DNA of 64,000 nucleotides from Hyphomonadaceae bacterium (GCA_022841905.1 JALHQO010000012.1:44480-108479), one strand, 5' to 3'; counted from the stretch's first letter, positions 26,302 to 35,843 are shown. The notes: generated from the letters alone by a model not told the origin. Translations and numbers: made by a program.

Positions 26302-27123
26302 TCAGTGCGAGAACAGCAGACTAGGCCCACCCGGAGCTTGCACCAAGGTGCGCGTCGTGCCGCCCAACACCATTTCGAACAGGCGCGGGCGTCCATAGGC
26401 GCCGGCGACCAAAAGCTCGCACTTCTCTGCCCGCGCTGCCGACAGCAAAGAATCTGCAACGCGCGCGCCGCGCACCTCCATTGGTGCGATGTTGTTTACC
26501 TCATGGCGCGCGAGAAAGGCGCGCAACTGCTCGGAGCTCGAAGCCTCCGCTTCCTTAGTCTCGTCGTCGACATTGCGCAGGATGAGCGCGCCGGACGCTT
26601 TCTGCAGCAAAGGCAAAGCCGCACGAACCGCGCGCGCCGCTTGCGCGCTGCCATCCCAAGCGATGGCGATCGGACCACCGGCGAGTGGCGCGCCCTTGGT
26701 CAGCAGTACCGGCGCGCGGGTGGAAAGCAGTGTCTCGGCAAACAAACCGGCAAGACTTGCTTTCGCGGCGTCACCAGAAAACAGAACCAAGTCCGCGAGT
26801 ATCGCTGCCGGCGCCAGCGCCAGAGCCGGCAAAAGCGCACGCTTTTCGACGCTGACGCTTGCCTTCTCTTTCGCAGCTATGTCGCGGGCAAGTGATTCCA
26901 AGCGCTCTTGCGCAACGCGCTCCGAGGCAAGAATGCGCTCCGCCGCGTCGCCGATATCCTGGAGCCCGGCCCCATAGGAGACGAGACCGGCAGCCGGGTC
27001 GGGAAACGCCGGCACAACGGAAACCTGCGCGCCGAAGCGCGCCGAGAGCTTGGCGGCGGACGCGATGACGTCGGTGTCCGAGTCTTCGCCGCTTGCTACA
27101 ACGATAATCGATTTTAGGGTCAT
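26302..27123 (-). CDS. Universal stress protein (UspA family)
   Basis: 273 residues from the ATG at 27123 (MTLKSIIVVASGEDSDTDV); the longer frame has no protein-like sequence. It consists of an N-terminal Usp-like half and a C-terminal half ending LLVAGAYGRPRLFEMVLGGTTRTLV, the nucleotide-binding family signature. Usp genes are frequent FixK/FNR targets; a candidate box lies about 50 bp before the start. Follows the receiver gene by 58 bp. Confidence 0.85.
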   Translation of the reverse strand: MTLKSIIVVASGEDSDTDVIASAAKLSARFGAQVSVVPAFPDPAAGLVSYGAGLQDIGDAAERILASERVAQERLESLARDIAAKEKASVSVEKRALLPALALAPAAILADLVLFSGDAAKASLAGLFAETLLSTRAPVLLTKGAPLAGGPIAIAWDGSAQAARAVRAALPLLQKASGALILRNVDDETKEAEASSSEQLRAFLARHEVNNIAPMEVRGARVADSLLSAARAEKCELLVAGAYGRPRLFEMVLGGTTRTLVQAPGGPSLLFSH

Positions 27124-27171
27124 CTGTGACCTCCTGAAGGTCACCGTACGGCACGCTGACGCGTGCCTGCC

Positions 27172-27185
27172 TTGCGTCAGATCAA
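27172..27185. promoter_or_regulatory. FixK/FNR-like box before the universal stress gene
   Basis: Minus strand TTGATCTGACGCAA matches TTGA-N6-TCAA at 7 of 8 core positions and is preceded by CACG as at the ccoN box. It is centred about 55 bp before the usp ATG. Confidence 0.55.
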
Positions 27186-27568
27186 CGTGGCGCATCCGCC
27201 ATGAGTTCCCGGACCATGCGCGATAACTGATTGTCCAGGAGCGGTTTCTCGACGATCTCCACACCGGCGGCCAAGGCGCGCGCGCGCGTTTCCCGCGACG
27301 GATGTGTCGTGATGAGTATTGACGGGACGATCACGCCAGCGGCGCGCAATTGCTCAAGCAGATCCAATCCGCTCATGCGCGGGAGTTTCTGGTCGAGCAC
27401 GAGACAACGCCAAGTGTTTTGGTCCGGCGCCGCCAGCGCGGACTCCGCATCGGCGAAGGTCACCACTGCGAGGCCCGCCGTTTCGAACGCAAAGCTCAGC
27501 GCATGACGCACCGCAGGGTCGTCATCGACAAGCGCCAGCACAGGCGGAAAGCGGCAAACCTGGTCCAA
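27182..27568 (-). CDS. Single-domain response regulator
   Basis: 128 residues, receiver only. Acidic pocket LALVDDDPAV, phosphoacceptor D59 in LVLDQKLPRMSGLDLL, conserved Lys in IVEKPLLD. With no output domain it may act as a phosphate sink or adaptor for FixL, or be a FixT-like modulator in role; this is inference from its place 45 bp after fixJ. Confidence 0.85.
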   Translation of the reverse strand: MDQVCRFPPVLALVDDDPAVRHALSFAFETAGLAVVTFADAESALAAPDQNTWRCLVLDQKLPRMSGLDLLEQLRAAGVIVPSILITTHPSRETRARALAAGVEIVEKPLLDNQLSRMVRELMADAPR

Positions 27569-27603
27569 GCCGTCGCCTATGCGCCAAGTGAGCCTGCGTC
27601 GCC

Positions 27604-27617
27604 TTGACTTGGCTCAA
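27604..27617. promoter_or_regulatory. FixK/FNR-type box at the fixJ stop
   Basis: Minus strand TTGAGCCAAGTCAA has the full TTGA-N6-TCAA core, again preceded by CACG. It overlaps the fixJ stop codon and is 36 bp before the lone receiver gene, so it may give that gene its own FixK-controlled start. Confidence 0.6.
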
Positions 27618-28222
27618 CGTGGCTCGAGTTGCAGCGCCATCCGCACCAGTTCGGACAAGCTGTTGGCGTGCATCTTGGTCATCACATTGGCGCGGTAAAT
27701 CTCGACTGTCCTGGGGCTGATCCCCAGCCTAATCGCGGCGGCCTTGTTGGAGTCACCGGCGACGATCGCCTCGAAGACTTCCCGCTCGCGAGCCGTCAGC
27801 TCAGCCGCGCGCGCGGCAATCTCAGCCACTTCCTTTTGCCGGCCCGCCTCGCTGCCGCTTTGCGTCAGCGCGGTGCGCACCGCATGCAAAAGCGCCTCAT
27901 GCTCGAAAGGCTTCTCCAGAAAATCGGCCACGCCGGCCTTCATCGCCTGCACTGCGAGGGAAACGTCACCGTGCCCGGTCAAGACAATGACCGGATGCGG
28001 CACGCCGATTCGCTTAAGCTCCAACACCATCTCCAAGCCGTTCATCTCCGGCATCCGGACGTCGGTGATGATGCAGCCTGGCTCCAGGTCGGCGCCGCGA
28101 TCGAGCAAAGCGCGCGCGCTATCATATGTGCGGGTTGTTATGTCCTCCGCACCGAGCAGGAACGCCACCGAGTCGCGCATCGGCGCGTCGTCATCGACGA
28201 TATGGACGCAGTTTTCACTCAT
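27614..28222 (-). CDS. fixJ: Response regulator FixJ
   Basis: 202 residues from the ATG at 28222, overlapping the fixL stop by 8 bp. Receiver with D54 in [16 protein letters not shown] and Lys in [13 protein letters not shown]-terminal LuxR-type helix-turn-helix ([44 protein letters not shown]). When phosphorylated by FixL at low oxygen, FixJ activates fixK. Confidence 0.93.
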   Translation of the reverse strand: MSENCVHIVDDDAPMRDSVAFLLGAEDITTRTYDSARALLDRGADLEPGCIITDVRMPEMNGLEMVLELKRIGVPHPVIVLTGHGDVSLAVQAMKAGVADFLEKPFEHEALLHAVRTALTQSGSEAGRQKEVAEIAARAAELTAREREVFEAIVAGDSNKAAAIRLGISPRTVEIYRANVMTKMHANSLSELVRMALQLEPR

Positions 28223-29705
28223 CTTGCGTCTCCAACGCAGGCGCGAGGCGCAGCGTAAAGCGGAAGATCGCGCCGCCGCCAGGGTTGGGCTCGGTCCAAA
28301 TCCGCCCACCGTGCGCTTCCACGATTGTACGCGAGATCGAGAGCCCCACGCCCATGCCGGTCGCCTTGGTGGTCACGAAGGGTTGAAACAGCTTCGCCGC
28401 CGCCGCCTCGTCCACGCCGGGCCCCGTATCCGTGACGCTGACCATCGCCATGCCGTCATCGGCGGCAGCGGTCGCCACAGTCAATTCACGTCGCGAATGA
28501 TCCGACATGGCGTCGATCGCGTTGCGCACTAGGTTGAGGATGACTTGCTGGATCTGCACGCGATCAACCAAGACAGCCTCAACGTCGTGCGCGAGCGCAT
28601 AGTGCACGCGCACGCCGTGCTCCTTGGCGCCCACCAAAGCCAAGGCACAGGCTTCCTGCACCAGCTTCGGCAAATTTTCGACCCGCCGCTCGCCTTCGCC
28701 GCGCGAGAGAAAGTCGCGCAAACGGCGGATAATCTCGCCCGCACGCAGCGCCTGGTCGGCCGCCTTCTCCAAAGCATCTTCAGCGCGAGGCTCGTTGACG
28801 CCGCCGCGCTCCAAAAGCCGCCGCGCGCCGCTCAGATAATTGGCAATCGCGCTAAGCGGCTGATTGAGTTCATGCGCCAGCGCCGACGCCATCTCCCCCA
28901 TCGCGCTCAGGCGCGACATATGTACCAGTTCCGACTGCAGCTCCTGCAGCCTCGTCTCCGTCGCTTGGCGCTCGGTTAAGTCGCGCACGAAACCGGTGAA
29001 CACGCGGCCGCCCTCGGAGCGCACTTCGCCGACAGCAAGCTCCATCGGAAACGTCGAGCCATCCTTGCGCTCGCCGACAACTATGCGGCCAATGCCGATG
29101 ATGCGGCGCTCGCCGGTGTCCAGATAGCGGTGAAGATAGCCATCGTGCTGGGTTCGGAACGGCTGCGGCATCAGCATTTTCACGTTACGACCCAGCACTT
29201 CGGAGGCCGACCACCCGAACATGCGCTCGGCGGCGGCGCTGTAGGACTGCATGACACCGTTCTCGTCGATCACGATCAGCGCATCGGGCGCCGTGTCGTA
29301 AATCGAAAGCAGATGCGCCTCGCGCTCCGCCAGGGCACGCGCGGCATTAGCCTCCACGCGCCGGGCGCGAAAGAGCCTATCGCCGACAATCGCGACGACG
29401 GCGCCCATGCCGGCAAAAATGAAGAGCGCCGAGCCCTGCTCCGGCCCGATCAAGATCGCCGCCAGCAGCGATAAAGCCGTCGCTGCTAGTCCTGGTCCCA
29501 GTCCGCCCAGAACCGCGGCGGCGCAAACCACCGGCGCAAACAGCAACAGCACAGGCGCGTCCGGCATCGCCCAGCGCAACAGCACAACCAAAGCCGCCGT
29601 CGCCACGACGCCGATCGCCACGCCGCCATACGCAGCGACCAAGGGCTGTGCGCGCAGCGCCGCCGCCAATCGCGCCGGAGAATGAGTGGACCGCATCGCC
29701 GTCAC
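28215..29705 (-). CDS. fixL: Oxygen-sensing histidine kinase FixL
   Basis: 496 residues. Start is GTG at 29705, or ATG three codons later. About four N-terminal membrane helices (residues 25-110), then a heme PAS domain. By alignment with Bradyrhizobium FixL the proximal heme His is H187 ([10 protein letters not shown]), the propionate-binding Arg is R193 and the oxygen-contacting Arg is R207 ([10 protein letters not shown]); the position of B. japonicum H214 is Arg here. Kinase core: phospho-His H278 in [13 protein letters not shown], then ATPase motifs [18 protein letters not shown] and [18 protein letters not shown]. Partner fixJ overlaps. Confidence 0.93.
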   Translation of the reverse strand: MTAMRSTHSPARLAAALRAQPLVAAYGGVAIGVVATAALVVLLRWAMPDAPVLLLFAPVVCAAAVLGGLGPGLAATALSLLAAILIGPEQGSALFIFAGMGAVVAIVGDRLFRARRVEANAARALAEREAHLLSIYDTAPDALIVIDENGVMQSYSAAAERMFGWSASEVLGRNVKMLMPQPFRTQHDGYLHRYLDTGERRIIGIGRIVVGERKDGSTFPMELAVGEVRSEGGRVFTGFVRDLTERQATETRLQELQSELVHMSRLSAMGEMASALAHELNQPLSAIANYLSGARRLLERGGVNEPRAEDALEKAADQALRAGEIIRRLRDFLSRGEGERRVENLPKLVQEACALALVGAKEHGVRVHYALAHDVEAVLVDRVQIQQVILNLVRNAIDAMSDHSRRELTVATAAADDGMAMVSVTDTGPGVDEAAAAKLFQPFVTTKATGMGVGLSISRTIVEAHGGRIWTEPNPGGGAIFRFTLRLAPALETQDE

Positions 29706-29840
29706 ATTACCCCGCGCTGATCCCAGGCCAAGGCGACCATAAGCGTCACCCGCTTCGCACTACGGGAATATACTTAAGCGTTCGCCCCGAATTTCCCGGC
29801 GCGCCGCCACTGCGTATCCCAGACGCGGAGGAGAATTCCC

Positions 29841-30512
29841 ATGCGCGATCTCGGCATCGAAACGTCAGGCGGCCCGACCCGGCAAGTCTCCGACTCCATC
29901 GCCCTCGGCCCAGGCTTGGTCCTGCAAGGCACGCGCATGCACTTCCGCCGCAATGAGGAAGTGTTCGGCGAAGGCGAAGCGGCCACCTACGTCTATCGCG
30001 TCGTCTCCGGCGCGGTGCGGACGATCCGCTTCTCCAGCGATGGCCGCCGCCAGATCCTCAACTTCTACTTTCCCGGCGATATCTTCGGCTTGGAGTGCGG
30101 AAGCAAGCACACGCTGTCAGCAGAGGCGATTGGCGAAGCCGATCTCTCTCTCGTGCGCCGCTCCCTGATCGACACCGCCGCCAAGCAGGACGCCTCCGCC
30201 GCGCAAGCGCTTATCGTTCTCATGCAGCGCCAGCTCCAAACCGCCCAAGACCACGCCTTAGTGCTTGGCCGCAAAGGTGCGGGCGAGCGCGTCGCCGCCT
30301 TCCTGTTGCAGCTTGCCGATCGCGTCACCGCCCAATGTGAGATCGATTTGCCAATGTCGCGCGCTGATATCGCGGATTATCTGGCGCTGACCATCGAAAC
30401 GGTGTCGCGCGCCTTCACGCAGATGGAACGCGACCGCACAATCGCGTTACCCAGCTCACGTCATGTGGTTGTGCGTGATCGTTGCGCGCTGGAGCTGCTA
30501 GAAGCGGCGTGA
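29841..30512 (+). CDS. fixK: Crp/Fnr-family regulator FixK
   Basis: 223 residues, strong GGAGGAG upstream of the ATG. cAMP-binding-like domain at about 30-130 and a C-terminal winged helix (MSRADIADYLALTIETVSRAFTQMERD). The recognition helix ETVSR predicts binding to TTGAT-N4-ATCAA, which fits the boxes before ccoN and others here. It lacks the N-terminal Cys cluster of Fnr. Divergent from fixL, 135 bp apart; FixJ presumably activates it. Confidence 0.92.
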   Translation: MRDLGIETSGGPTRQVSDSIALGPGLVLQGTRMHFRRNEEVFGEGEAATYVYRVVSGAVRTIRFSSDGRRQILNFYFPGDIFGLECGSKHTLSAEAIGEADLSLVRRSLIDTAAKQDASAAQALIVLMQRQLQTAQDHALVLGRKGAGERVAAFLLQLADRVTAQCEIDLPMSRADIADYLALTIETVSRAFTQMERDRTIALPSSRHVVVRDRCALELLEAA

Positions 30513-30524
30513 AGGACTGCTTCC

Positions 30525-30866
30525 ATGAAACACGCCATCGCACTCGCTGCCATCTTTCTCGTCACCGCCTGCGCCTCGCCCGCGCCAAACGAGCCGCAAA
30601 GCTCCGTCGAACGCGGCCAGGCGATGGCGGCGCAAAATTGCAGCGGCTGCCACGCGATCGGCCGATCAGGCGATAGCCCCGCTCCGCAAGCGCCGCCGTT
30701 CCGCACCCTCTCTCAGAACTATCCCTTGGAAGCCCTCGAAGAGGCGTTCGCCGAAGGTATTAGCGTCGGCCACGCCGGCATGCCTGAATTCGCCTTCGCG
30801 CCCGAAGACGTAAACGCGCTCGTCGCCTATCTGCAATCAATCCAAGATACGCTTACGCGCGAGTAG
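30525..30866 (+). CDS. Lipoprotein c-type cytochrome
   Basis: 113 residues. Lipobox in AIFLVTACASP, heme site NCSGCHAIG near residue 41 and axial Met in HAGMPEFAF. A monoheme class I cytochrome anchored to a membrane, 12 bp after fixK and likely co-transcribed. It may feed electrons to the cbb3 oxidase; partner not determinable. Confidence 0.87.
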   Translation: MKHAIALAAIFLVTACASPAPNEPQSSVERGQAMAAQNCSGCHAIGRSGDSPAPQAPPFRTLSQNYPLEALEEAFAEGISVGHAGMPEFAFAPEDVNALVAYLQSIQDTLTRE

Positions 30867-30869
30867 CGT

Positions 30870-31244
30870 TCAGCGCACGGGCTCAACACTATCAATGCGG
30901 TAGACGAGCGGCGTTTCGTCCTTGTCGCGGATGGTGACGTACTCGCCCACCGCGAACGTGTGCTGTTCAAGCTTGAAAACCGGCTCATCGTCATCGGTTT
31001 CGCTACGGTCATAATCGAAAAACCAATTGTGCCCGCGTCGCGCCAAAAGGCCGTCGCGCACCGCCTCGCCGGGCGTAAACGCCCGCACCGTGCATTCGGC
31101 TCTATGCTCACGCCACGCAGCCTCATCGAGCAGGCCGTCGCGCGTCAGCGGCGCGATCAGCAGATAGCCATGACGACGGTCGCCCTCGGCGAACCCAGCT
31201 TGGGGGTTGCGCGCCAAGTGCATCACGATCTTGCTCAGAGCCAT
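30870..31244 (-). CDS. Conserved-looking protein of unknown function behind a FixK box
   Basis: 124 residues from the ATG at 31244, with GGAGGTG upstream. Soluble, acidic in the middle (DYDRSETDDDEPVF), beginning MALSKIVMHLARNPQAGFAEGDRRHGYLLIAPL. I recognise no family. A FixK/FNR box is centred about 56 bp before the start, so expression at low oxygen is likely. Convergent with the cytochrome, 3 bp apart. Confidence 0.7.
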   Translation of the reverse strand: MALSKIVMHLARNPQAGFAEGDRRHGYLLIAPLTRDGLLDEAAWREHRAECTVRAFTPGEAVRDGLLARRGHNWFFDYDRSETDDDEPVFKLEQHTFAVGEYVTIRDKDETPLVYRIDSVEPVR

Positions 31245-31293
31245 CCGCGCACCTCCATTGTGTGAAGGGTCGCGCATTCCGAGAGTCAACGCG

Positions 31294-31307
31294 TTGATCC
31301 CGCTCAA
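31294..31307. promoter_or_regulatory. FixK/FNR-type box between 30870-31244 and the TonB receptor gene
   Basis: Minus strand TTGAGCGGGATCAA carries the complete TTGA-N6-TCAA core. Spacing to the minus-strand gene (about 56 bp to ATG) is the same as at usp; spacing to the plus-strand gene is about 105 bp. Confidence 0.7.
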
Positions 31308-31411
31308 CCAGAGACCCGCACAGTGATCGCAGATCGCAGCAAAAAATCTTCTTCCCGAACGGAACCTGATCTTTCCCACGACGTTTTCTCAGGTTGCTTG
31401 GCGGAGGGGCC

Positions 31412-33283
31412 ATGAGACGGCGGGATTACACGCTCGGTGGGGCGGCAATAGCTTTCGGTGCGCTTTGGACGCTGGCGGGAACGGCGCAGGCGCAAACGTC
31501 TGAGCCGCTTGAGGAACTACGCGATCTCACGATCGAACAACTCTCAAATTTGGAGGTCATCTCGGTTTCGCGAAGGCCGGAATCGCTGGCCGTAGCGCCC
31601 GCAGCTGTAGAGGTGATTACAGCTGACGATATTCGCCGCTCAGGGGCGCAGAGCATCCCTGAGGCGCTGCGCTTGGCGCGCAACCTCGAAGTGGCGCGGG
31701 TGGACTCCCAATATTACGCCATCAGCGCGCGCGGCTTTAATTCCTTCCAGGCCTCGAACAAACTGCTCGTTCTGATCGACGGCCGCAGCGTCTATCACCC
31801 GCTCTATTCCGGCGTGCTGTGGGACCAGCAACAGGTTCCGCTGCAGGACATCGAACGCATCGAAGTGATCAGCGGCCCAGGCGGCACGCTCTGGGGCGCC
31901 AACGCCGTCAACGGCGTCATTAACATCATCACGCGCAGCGCCGCCGAGACGCAGGGCTTCCAAGCCGACCTCTTCGCCGGCGACGTCGATAGCCGCGCCG
32001 ACCTCCGCTTCGGTGGCGGCATCGGCGACACAGGCAGCTTCCGCATCTTCGCCACAGCGCTCGATCGCGGTTCGGTCTTCACCACCACAGGTGAAGACGC
32101 CGGCGACGATTGGCAGCTTGGGCAAGTAGGCTTTCGAACCGATTGGGGCGGCCTCAGCAACAGCTTCATGCTGCAAGGCGGCTATCATGAGCGCCTCGAT
32201 GATCGCGCCGACAATACCGGCTCGCACATTCTCGGCCGCTGGCGCCGTCTGCTTGAGAACGGTTCGAGCTTAGAAGTGCAGGCCTTTTACTCGCACGCCG
32301 CCGCAGGCGCCGGTGCAGTGAGCGACGAACTGCACATGTACGACATCGATGTGCAGCACACGTTCAGCATTGGATCGGCGCACGAGATCGTCTGGGGCGG
32401 CGGCTACCGTGTCTCGGAGAGCGAGTTCATCACGCCGGGCCCCGCTACACTGAGCAGTCCGCAAAACACGCTGCACATCAGCAACATCTTCATCCAAGAT
32501 GAAATCGCGTTGCGTGAGAACCTCTCGCTGACGCTTGGGCTCAAGGTGGAAGACCACACTTTCACCGATCTCGAATACATGCCCAATGCCCGCCTCGCAT
32601 GGCGTCCAACCGATAATTCACTGGTGTGGGCGGCGGTTTCGCGCGCGGTGCGGACGCCGTCGCGGATCGACTATGAATTGGAGATACCGGGCGTTGTCGT
32701 GCCTGGCCGATTTCAGTCCGAATATTTGATCGCTTACGAACTTGGCTACCGCGCTCAGCCAAATGCGTGGTCGTCATTCTCGGTCAATCTCTACTATCAT
32801 GACTATGACGGCGTCCGGACATTGAACCTCACGCCACCCGGCGTGTTGCCCGCTTGCTACTGCAATGGCCTCAATGGCGGTCTCTACGGCGCCGAGATCT
32901 GGGCGGACTTTGCGCTGCGCGAGAACTGGCGCGTCAGCGCCGGCGTCACCGTGATCGAGTCCGAACTCGAAACCGATCCACTCGCGATCGATTTTAACGG
33001 CACGGGCGACGATCCGAGCTATCAATTTTTCGTCCGCTCGCGCGCCGATCTTGCCGAGGATTGGACGCTCGACCTCGACCTACGCGCCATCGACAGCGTC
33101 ACGCCGCAAATTCCGGGATACGTCGAACTCGGCGCCCGGCTCGGCTGGCGCATCAACGATACTGTCGAATTTGCCCTCGTCGGGCAAAATCTACTCGACG
33201 AAAGTCACCCTGAATCCTTCGATGAGGGGTCACTTTTCGAGGCGCGCCGTTCCGTGCACCTCAGCGCCAGGCTATCATACTAA
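31412..33283 (+). CDS. TonB-dependent receptor (plug and short barrel)
   Basis: 623 residues from the ATG at 31412 (GGAGGGG upstream). Signal peptide ends GTAQAQ. Segment IEQLSNLEVISVSRRPESLAV is a TonB-box region; plug motifs ARGFNSFQASNKLLVLIDGRSVYHPLYSGVLWD and VISGPGGTLWGANAVNGVINIITR are typical of BtuB/vitamin B12-metal type receptors. Barrel ends in the aromatic strand RRSVHLSARLSY. It leads an operon with a YfiR protein and a hybrid kinase, a combination suggesting signalling as well as uptake. Confidence 0.9.
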   Translation: MRRRDYTLGGAAIAFGALWTLAGTAQAQTSEPLEELRDLTIEQLSNLEVISVSRRPESLAVAPAAVEVITADDIRRSGAQSIPEALRLARNLEVARVDSQYYAISARGFNSFQASNKLLVLIDGRSVYHPLYSGVLWDQQQVPLQDIERIEVISGPGGTLWGANAVNGVINIITRSAAETQGFQADLFAGDVDSRADLRFGGGIGDTGSFRIFATALDRGSVFTTTGEDAGDDWQLGQVGFRTDWGGLSNSFMLQGGYHERLDDRADNTGSHILGRWRRLLENGSSLEVQAFYSHAAAGAGAVSDELHMYDIDVQHTFSIGSAHEIVWGGGYRVSESEFITPGPATLSSPQNTLHISNIFIQDEIALRENLSLTLGLKVEDHTFTDLEYMPNARLAWRPTDNSLVWAAVSRAVRTPSRIDYELEIPGVVVPGRFQSEYLIAYELGYRAQPNAWSSFSVNLYYHDYDGVRTLNLTPPGVLPACYCNGLNGGLYGAEIWADFALRENWRVSAGVTVIESELETDPLAIDFNGTGDDPSYQFFVRSRADLAEDWTLDLDLRAIDSVTPQIPGYVELGARLGWRINDTVEFALVGQNLLDESHPESFDEGSLFEARRSVHLSARLSY

Positions 33284-33285
33284 GC

Positions 33286-33846
33286 ATGGGTGGCAGGCGG
33301 CTCCCTTCGATCTGGCGCGCCGCGCTTATAGCTCTCGTCCTTTTCACAGCTGGACGAGAAGAAGCGCGCGCTCAAGACGATCTGGAAGACGCCGTCAAAG
33401 CCACCTTCCTTTACCGCTTCGGCTCATTCGCCGATTGGCCTTCGAGCGCCTTCGCTGACGCAAGCGCCCCGCTTGTGGTTTGCGTAGCCGGCAGCGCTGC
33501 TTTTGCGCAGCTGGTTGAGCAGAGCGTCGGCGTTCAGCGCATCGGCGGCCGCCCCGTCGCGGTGCGCAACATCACGATCGTGTCGCCAGGCGGCGGCTGC
33601 CACATTCTCTACATCGCTTACGGCTCAGCGCAGGCCACGCGCGATGCGCTGCAAGCCACCACCGGCGATCACGTCCTCACCGTGACGGACAGCCGCTTCA
33701 ACAACGTTCGCGGCGCCATCCATTTCGTCTTGTCAGGCGATCGCGTGCGTTTTCACATCGATCGTCGCGCCGCTGAAAACAACGGCGTCACCCTGAGCTC
33801 ACGCTTGCTCAATATCGCACTTACGGTCAACGGAGCGAGCGGATGA
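33286..33846 (+). CDS. YfiR family (DUF4154) periplasmic protein
   Basis: 186 residues. Signal peptide ends near EARAQ. Family pattern: VKATFLYRFGSFADWP at the N-terminus, LVVCVAGSAAFAQLVEQSV, and C-terminal VRFHIDRRAAENNGVTLSSRLLNIAL. YfiR proteins are periplasmic regulators of an inner-membrane signalling partner (YfiN in Pseudomonas). Here the partner is likely the kinase that overlaps by 4 bp downstream. Confidence 0.86.
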   Translation: MGGRRLPSIWRAALIALVLFTAGREEARAQDDLEDAVKATFLYRFGSFADWPSSAFADASAPLVVCVAGSAAFAQLVEQSVGVQRIGGRPVAVRNITIVSPGGGCHILYIAYGSAQATRDALQATTGDHVLTVTDSRFNNVRGAIHFVLSGDRVRFHIDRRAAENNGVTLSSRLLNIALTVNGASG

Positions 33847-35570
33847 GCATGTTCAAGCGCGACCGGCTGCTCCGTTATTCGCCTTTATTGGCCGTTGTCG
33901 CCACGGCGTTGTTGCTGCTTGCGGGGGTCACTGGCGCGTGGCTCGCGGAACGCGACTATCGCGAGCAAAAGATCGAGCAGGCCAACGCGCACGCGCGTGT
34001 GCTGGCAGCCAGTGTCAGTGCGGCTCTGGCGTTTCAGGATCCGACCGAAGCACGCCGCGCCGTCGATGCCCTAAACGTCAACCCCGAAGTCGTCGCCGTC
34101 GGCATCTATTCCGAGGACGGGACGTTGTTCGCCGGCGACACGAGCGATAACCGCGCGCTCCCGCAAACTTTCTCTGAAGTCGCGCGCGCCCCCTACTCGG
34201 ACGGTTATGCGCGCGCCCGCGTCGACGTGACGGAAAGCCAGAGCAGGCTTGGCACGGTCTACGTCGAACTCTCGACCGACGCAGGCGCCGCGCGGTGGAT
34301 GCGCTATATCGGCATATTCCTATTGCTGATCATGGCGAGCCTCATGATCGCGCTGGTCGCGGCGGCGCAACGCGCGCTTGGCGCCGCCAATCTGGAACTC
34401 GAACGCCGCGCCGATGCATTGGCCGAGAGCAATACGCAACTCACTCTCGAAGTCGCTGAACGTCGAAAGGCCCAGACAGCGCTCGCGCAAGCGCAGAAAA
34501 TGGAAGCCATCGGTCAGCTGACCGGCGGCGTCGCGCACGACTTCAACAATTTGCTCATGGTGATTTCGAGCGGCCTGCGTTTGCTCGAGTCGCGGGACGA
34601 TCCGCAAAAGCGCGCCAACATTGTCGCCTCTATGCGTCAAGCCGTCGATCGCGGCGCTGGGCTCACCAAACAGCTCCTAGCCTTCTCGCGCCGTCAGAAG
34701 CTCTCGCCCGAGGTTGTCGTCGTTCAGCAGCGGATTGAGAACTTGCGCACGCTCCTGGAGCGTTCACTCCGTGAAGACATTGCCCTGAAACTCGACTTTG
34801 ACTCCAACGACTCCGCCGTAAAGCTTGATCCAAGCCAATTCGACCTCGCCATCCTCAACCTCGCCGTCAACGCGCGCGACGCCATGCCGGGCGGCGGTTT
34901 GGTTTCCATCCGCGTCCGCAATCAGCGCAATGCTGAGGGGGATTTCGCGGTCGTTAGCGTAAGCGACAATGGCGTCGGCATGCCCGCTGACGTCGCCGCG
35001 CGCGCCTTCGACCCATTCTTCACCACCAAAGAGGTCGGCAAAGGCACTGGCCTGGGCTTGAGCCAGGTGTACGGCTTCGTGCTGCAATCGGGCGGGCGCT
35101 GCGAGATCGAGAGCACGGAAGGCGCCGGCACGACGATAACGCTGATCCTGCCTCTCACCGATGAACCAGCGCCCGAACGGATCGTCAGCGCCGAGCCCAA
35201 AGCGGTCGAGACAGGCGTCGGCGCCATACTGGTGGTGGAAGACGATGACAGCGTCGCATCGCTGGTCTGCGAGATGATCGGCGATCTCGGCTACAGCGCC
35301 ACCCGCGTACCGAACGCACACGAGGCGTTGTCGCGCATCGAGCGCGGCTTGCCCGTCGATGCGGTGTTCTCCGACATCATCATGCCAGGCGGCTTGAACG
35401 GCATCGAACTGGCGACAGAGTTGCGCAAGCGCCGCCCCGATCTGCCGATCCTGCTCACCACCGGATATAGCGGCCACGGCGTGGCCGAAGTGCAAGACTT
35501 CCCTGTGCTGCGCAAACCCTACGACCGCGAAGAACTCGGCGCCGCCCTCGCACAACTGCGCCCGCACTAA
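33843..35570 (+). CDS. Hybrid histidine kinase with periplasmic sensor domain
   Basis: 575 residues. Two membrane helices (about 13-34 and 155-175) enclose a roughly 120-residue periplasmic CHASE8-like domain; a coiled coil follows. Phospho-His H232 in GGVAHDFNNLLMVI, ATPase motifs NLAVNARDAMPGGG, DNGVGMPADV and GTGLGLSQVYGFV, then a C-terminal receiver with acceptor Asp in VFSDIIMPGGLNG. Probably sensed through the YfiR protein encoded just upstream. Confidence 0.9.
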   Translation: MSMFKRDRLLRYSPLLAVVATALLLLAGVTGAWLAERDYREQKIEQANAHARVLAASVSAALAFQDPTEARRAVDALNVNPEVVAVGIYSEDGTLFAGDTSDNRALPQTFSEVARAPYSDGYARARVDVTESQSRLGTVYVELSTDAGAARWMRYIGIFLLLIMASLMIALVAAAQRALGAANLELERRADALAESNTQLTLEVAERRKAQTALAQAQKMEAIGQLTGGVAHDFNNLLMVISSGLRLLESRDDPQKRANIVASMRQAVDRGAGLTKQLLAFSRRQKLSPEVVVVQQRIENLRTLLERSLREDIALKLDFDSNDSAVKLDPSQFDLAILNLAVNARDAMPGGGLVSIRVRNQRNAEGDFAVVSVSDNGVGMPADVAARAFDPFFTTKEVGKGTGLGLSQVYGFVLQSGGRCEIESTEGAGTTITLILPLTDEPAPERIVSAEPKAVETGVGAILVVEDDDSVASLVCEMIGDLGYSATRVPNAHEALSRIERGLPVDAVFSDIIMPGGLNGIELATELRKRRPDLPILLTTGYSGHGVAEVQDFPVLRKPYDREELGAALAQLRPH

Positions 35571-35843
35571 ACGCGCGCACAGCAAAGTTCCCGACCAACG
35601 CGCGTGCTGGGTCAATTCGGCACGAAGCCGCGCAATACACGCAAGCGAACTACGCTCAGCAAAAAGTTCCACTGTATTTGATGGCGCACAAAGCGCGCCG
35701 CTTACATCAGTTGTTCTCCATTCCATGCGCACAGTCGCTGCGTCGGCGAGGCTTTTCGGAAGCCGTCGAAAGAGCAATGCGCCTCGATGCGAGGCGCCGG
35801 TCCGTTCAAAGGCTGACCGCACCGCACAATAAAGAGGTGTTAC

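Noticed and set aside
28215..29705. FixL lacking heme because of Arg in GERRIIGIG
   Set aside because: Numbering against Bradyrhizobium FixL shows that position is H214; the proximal His200 equivalent (H187) is present.
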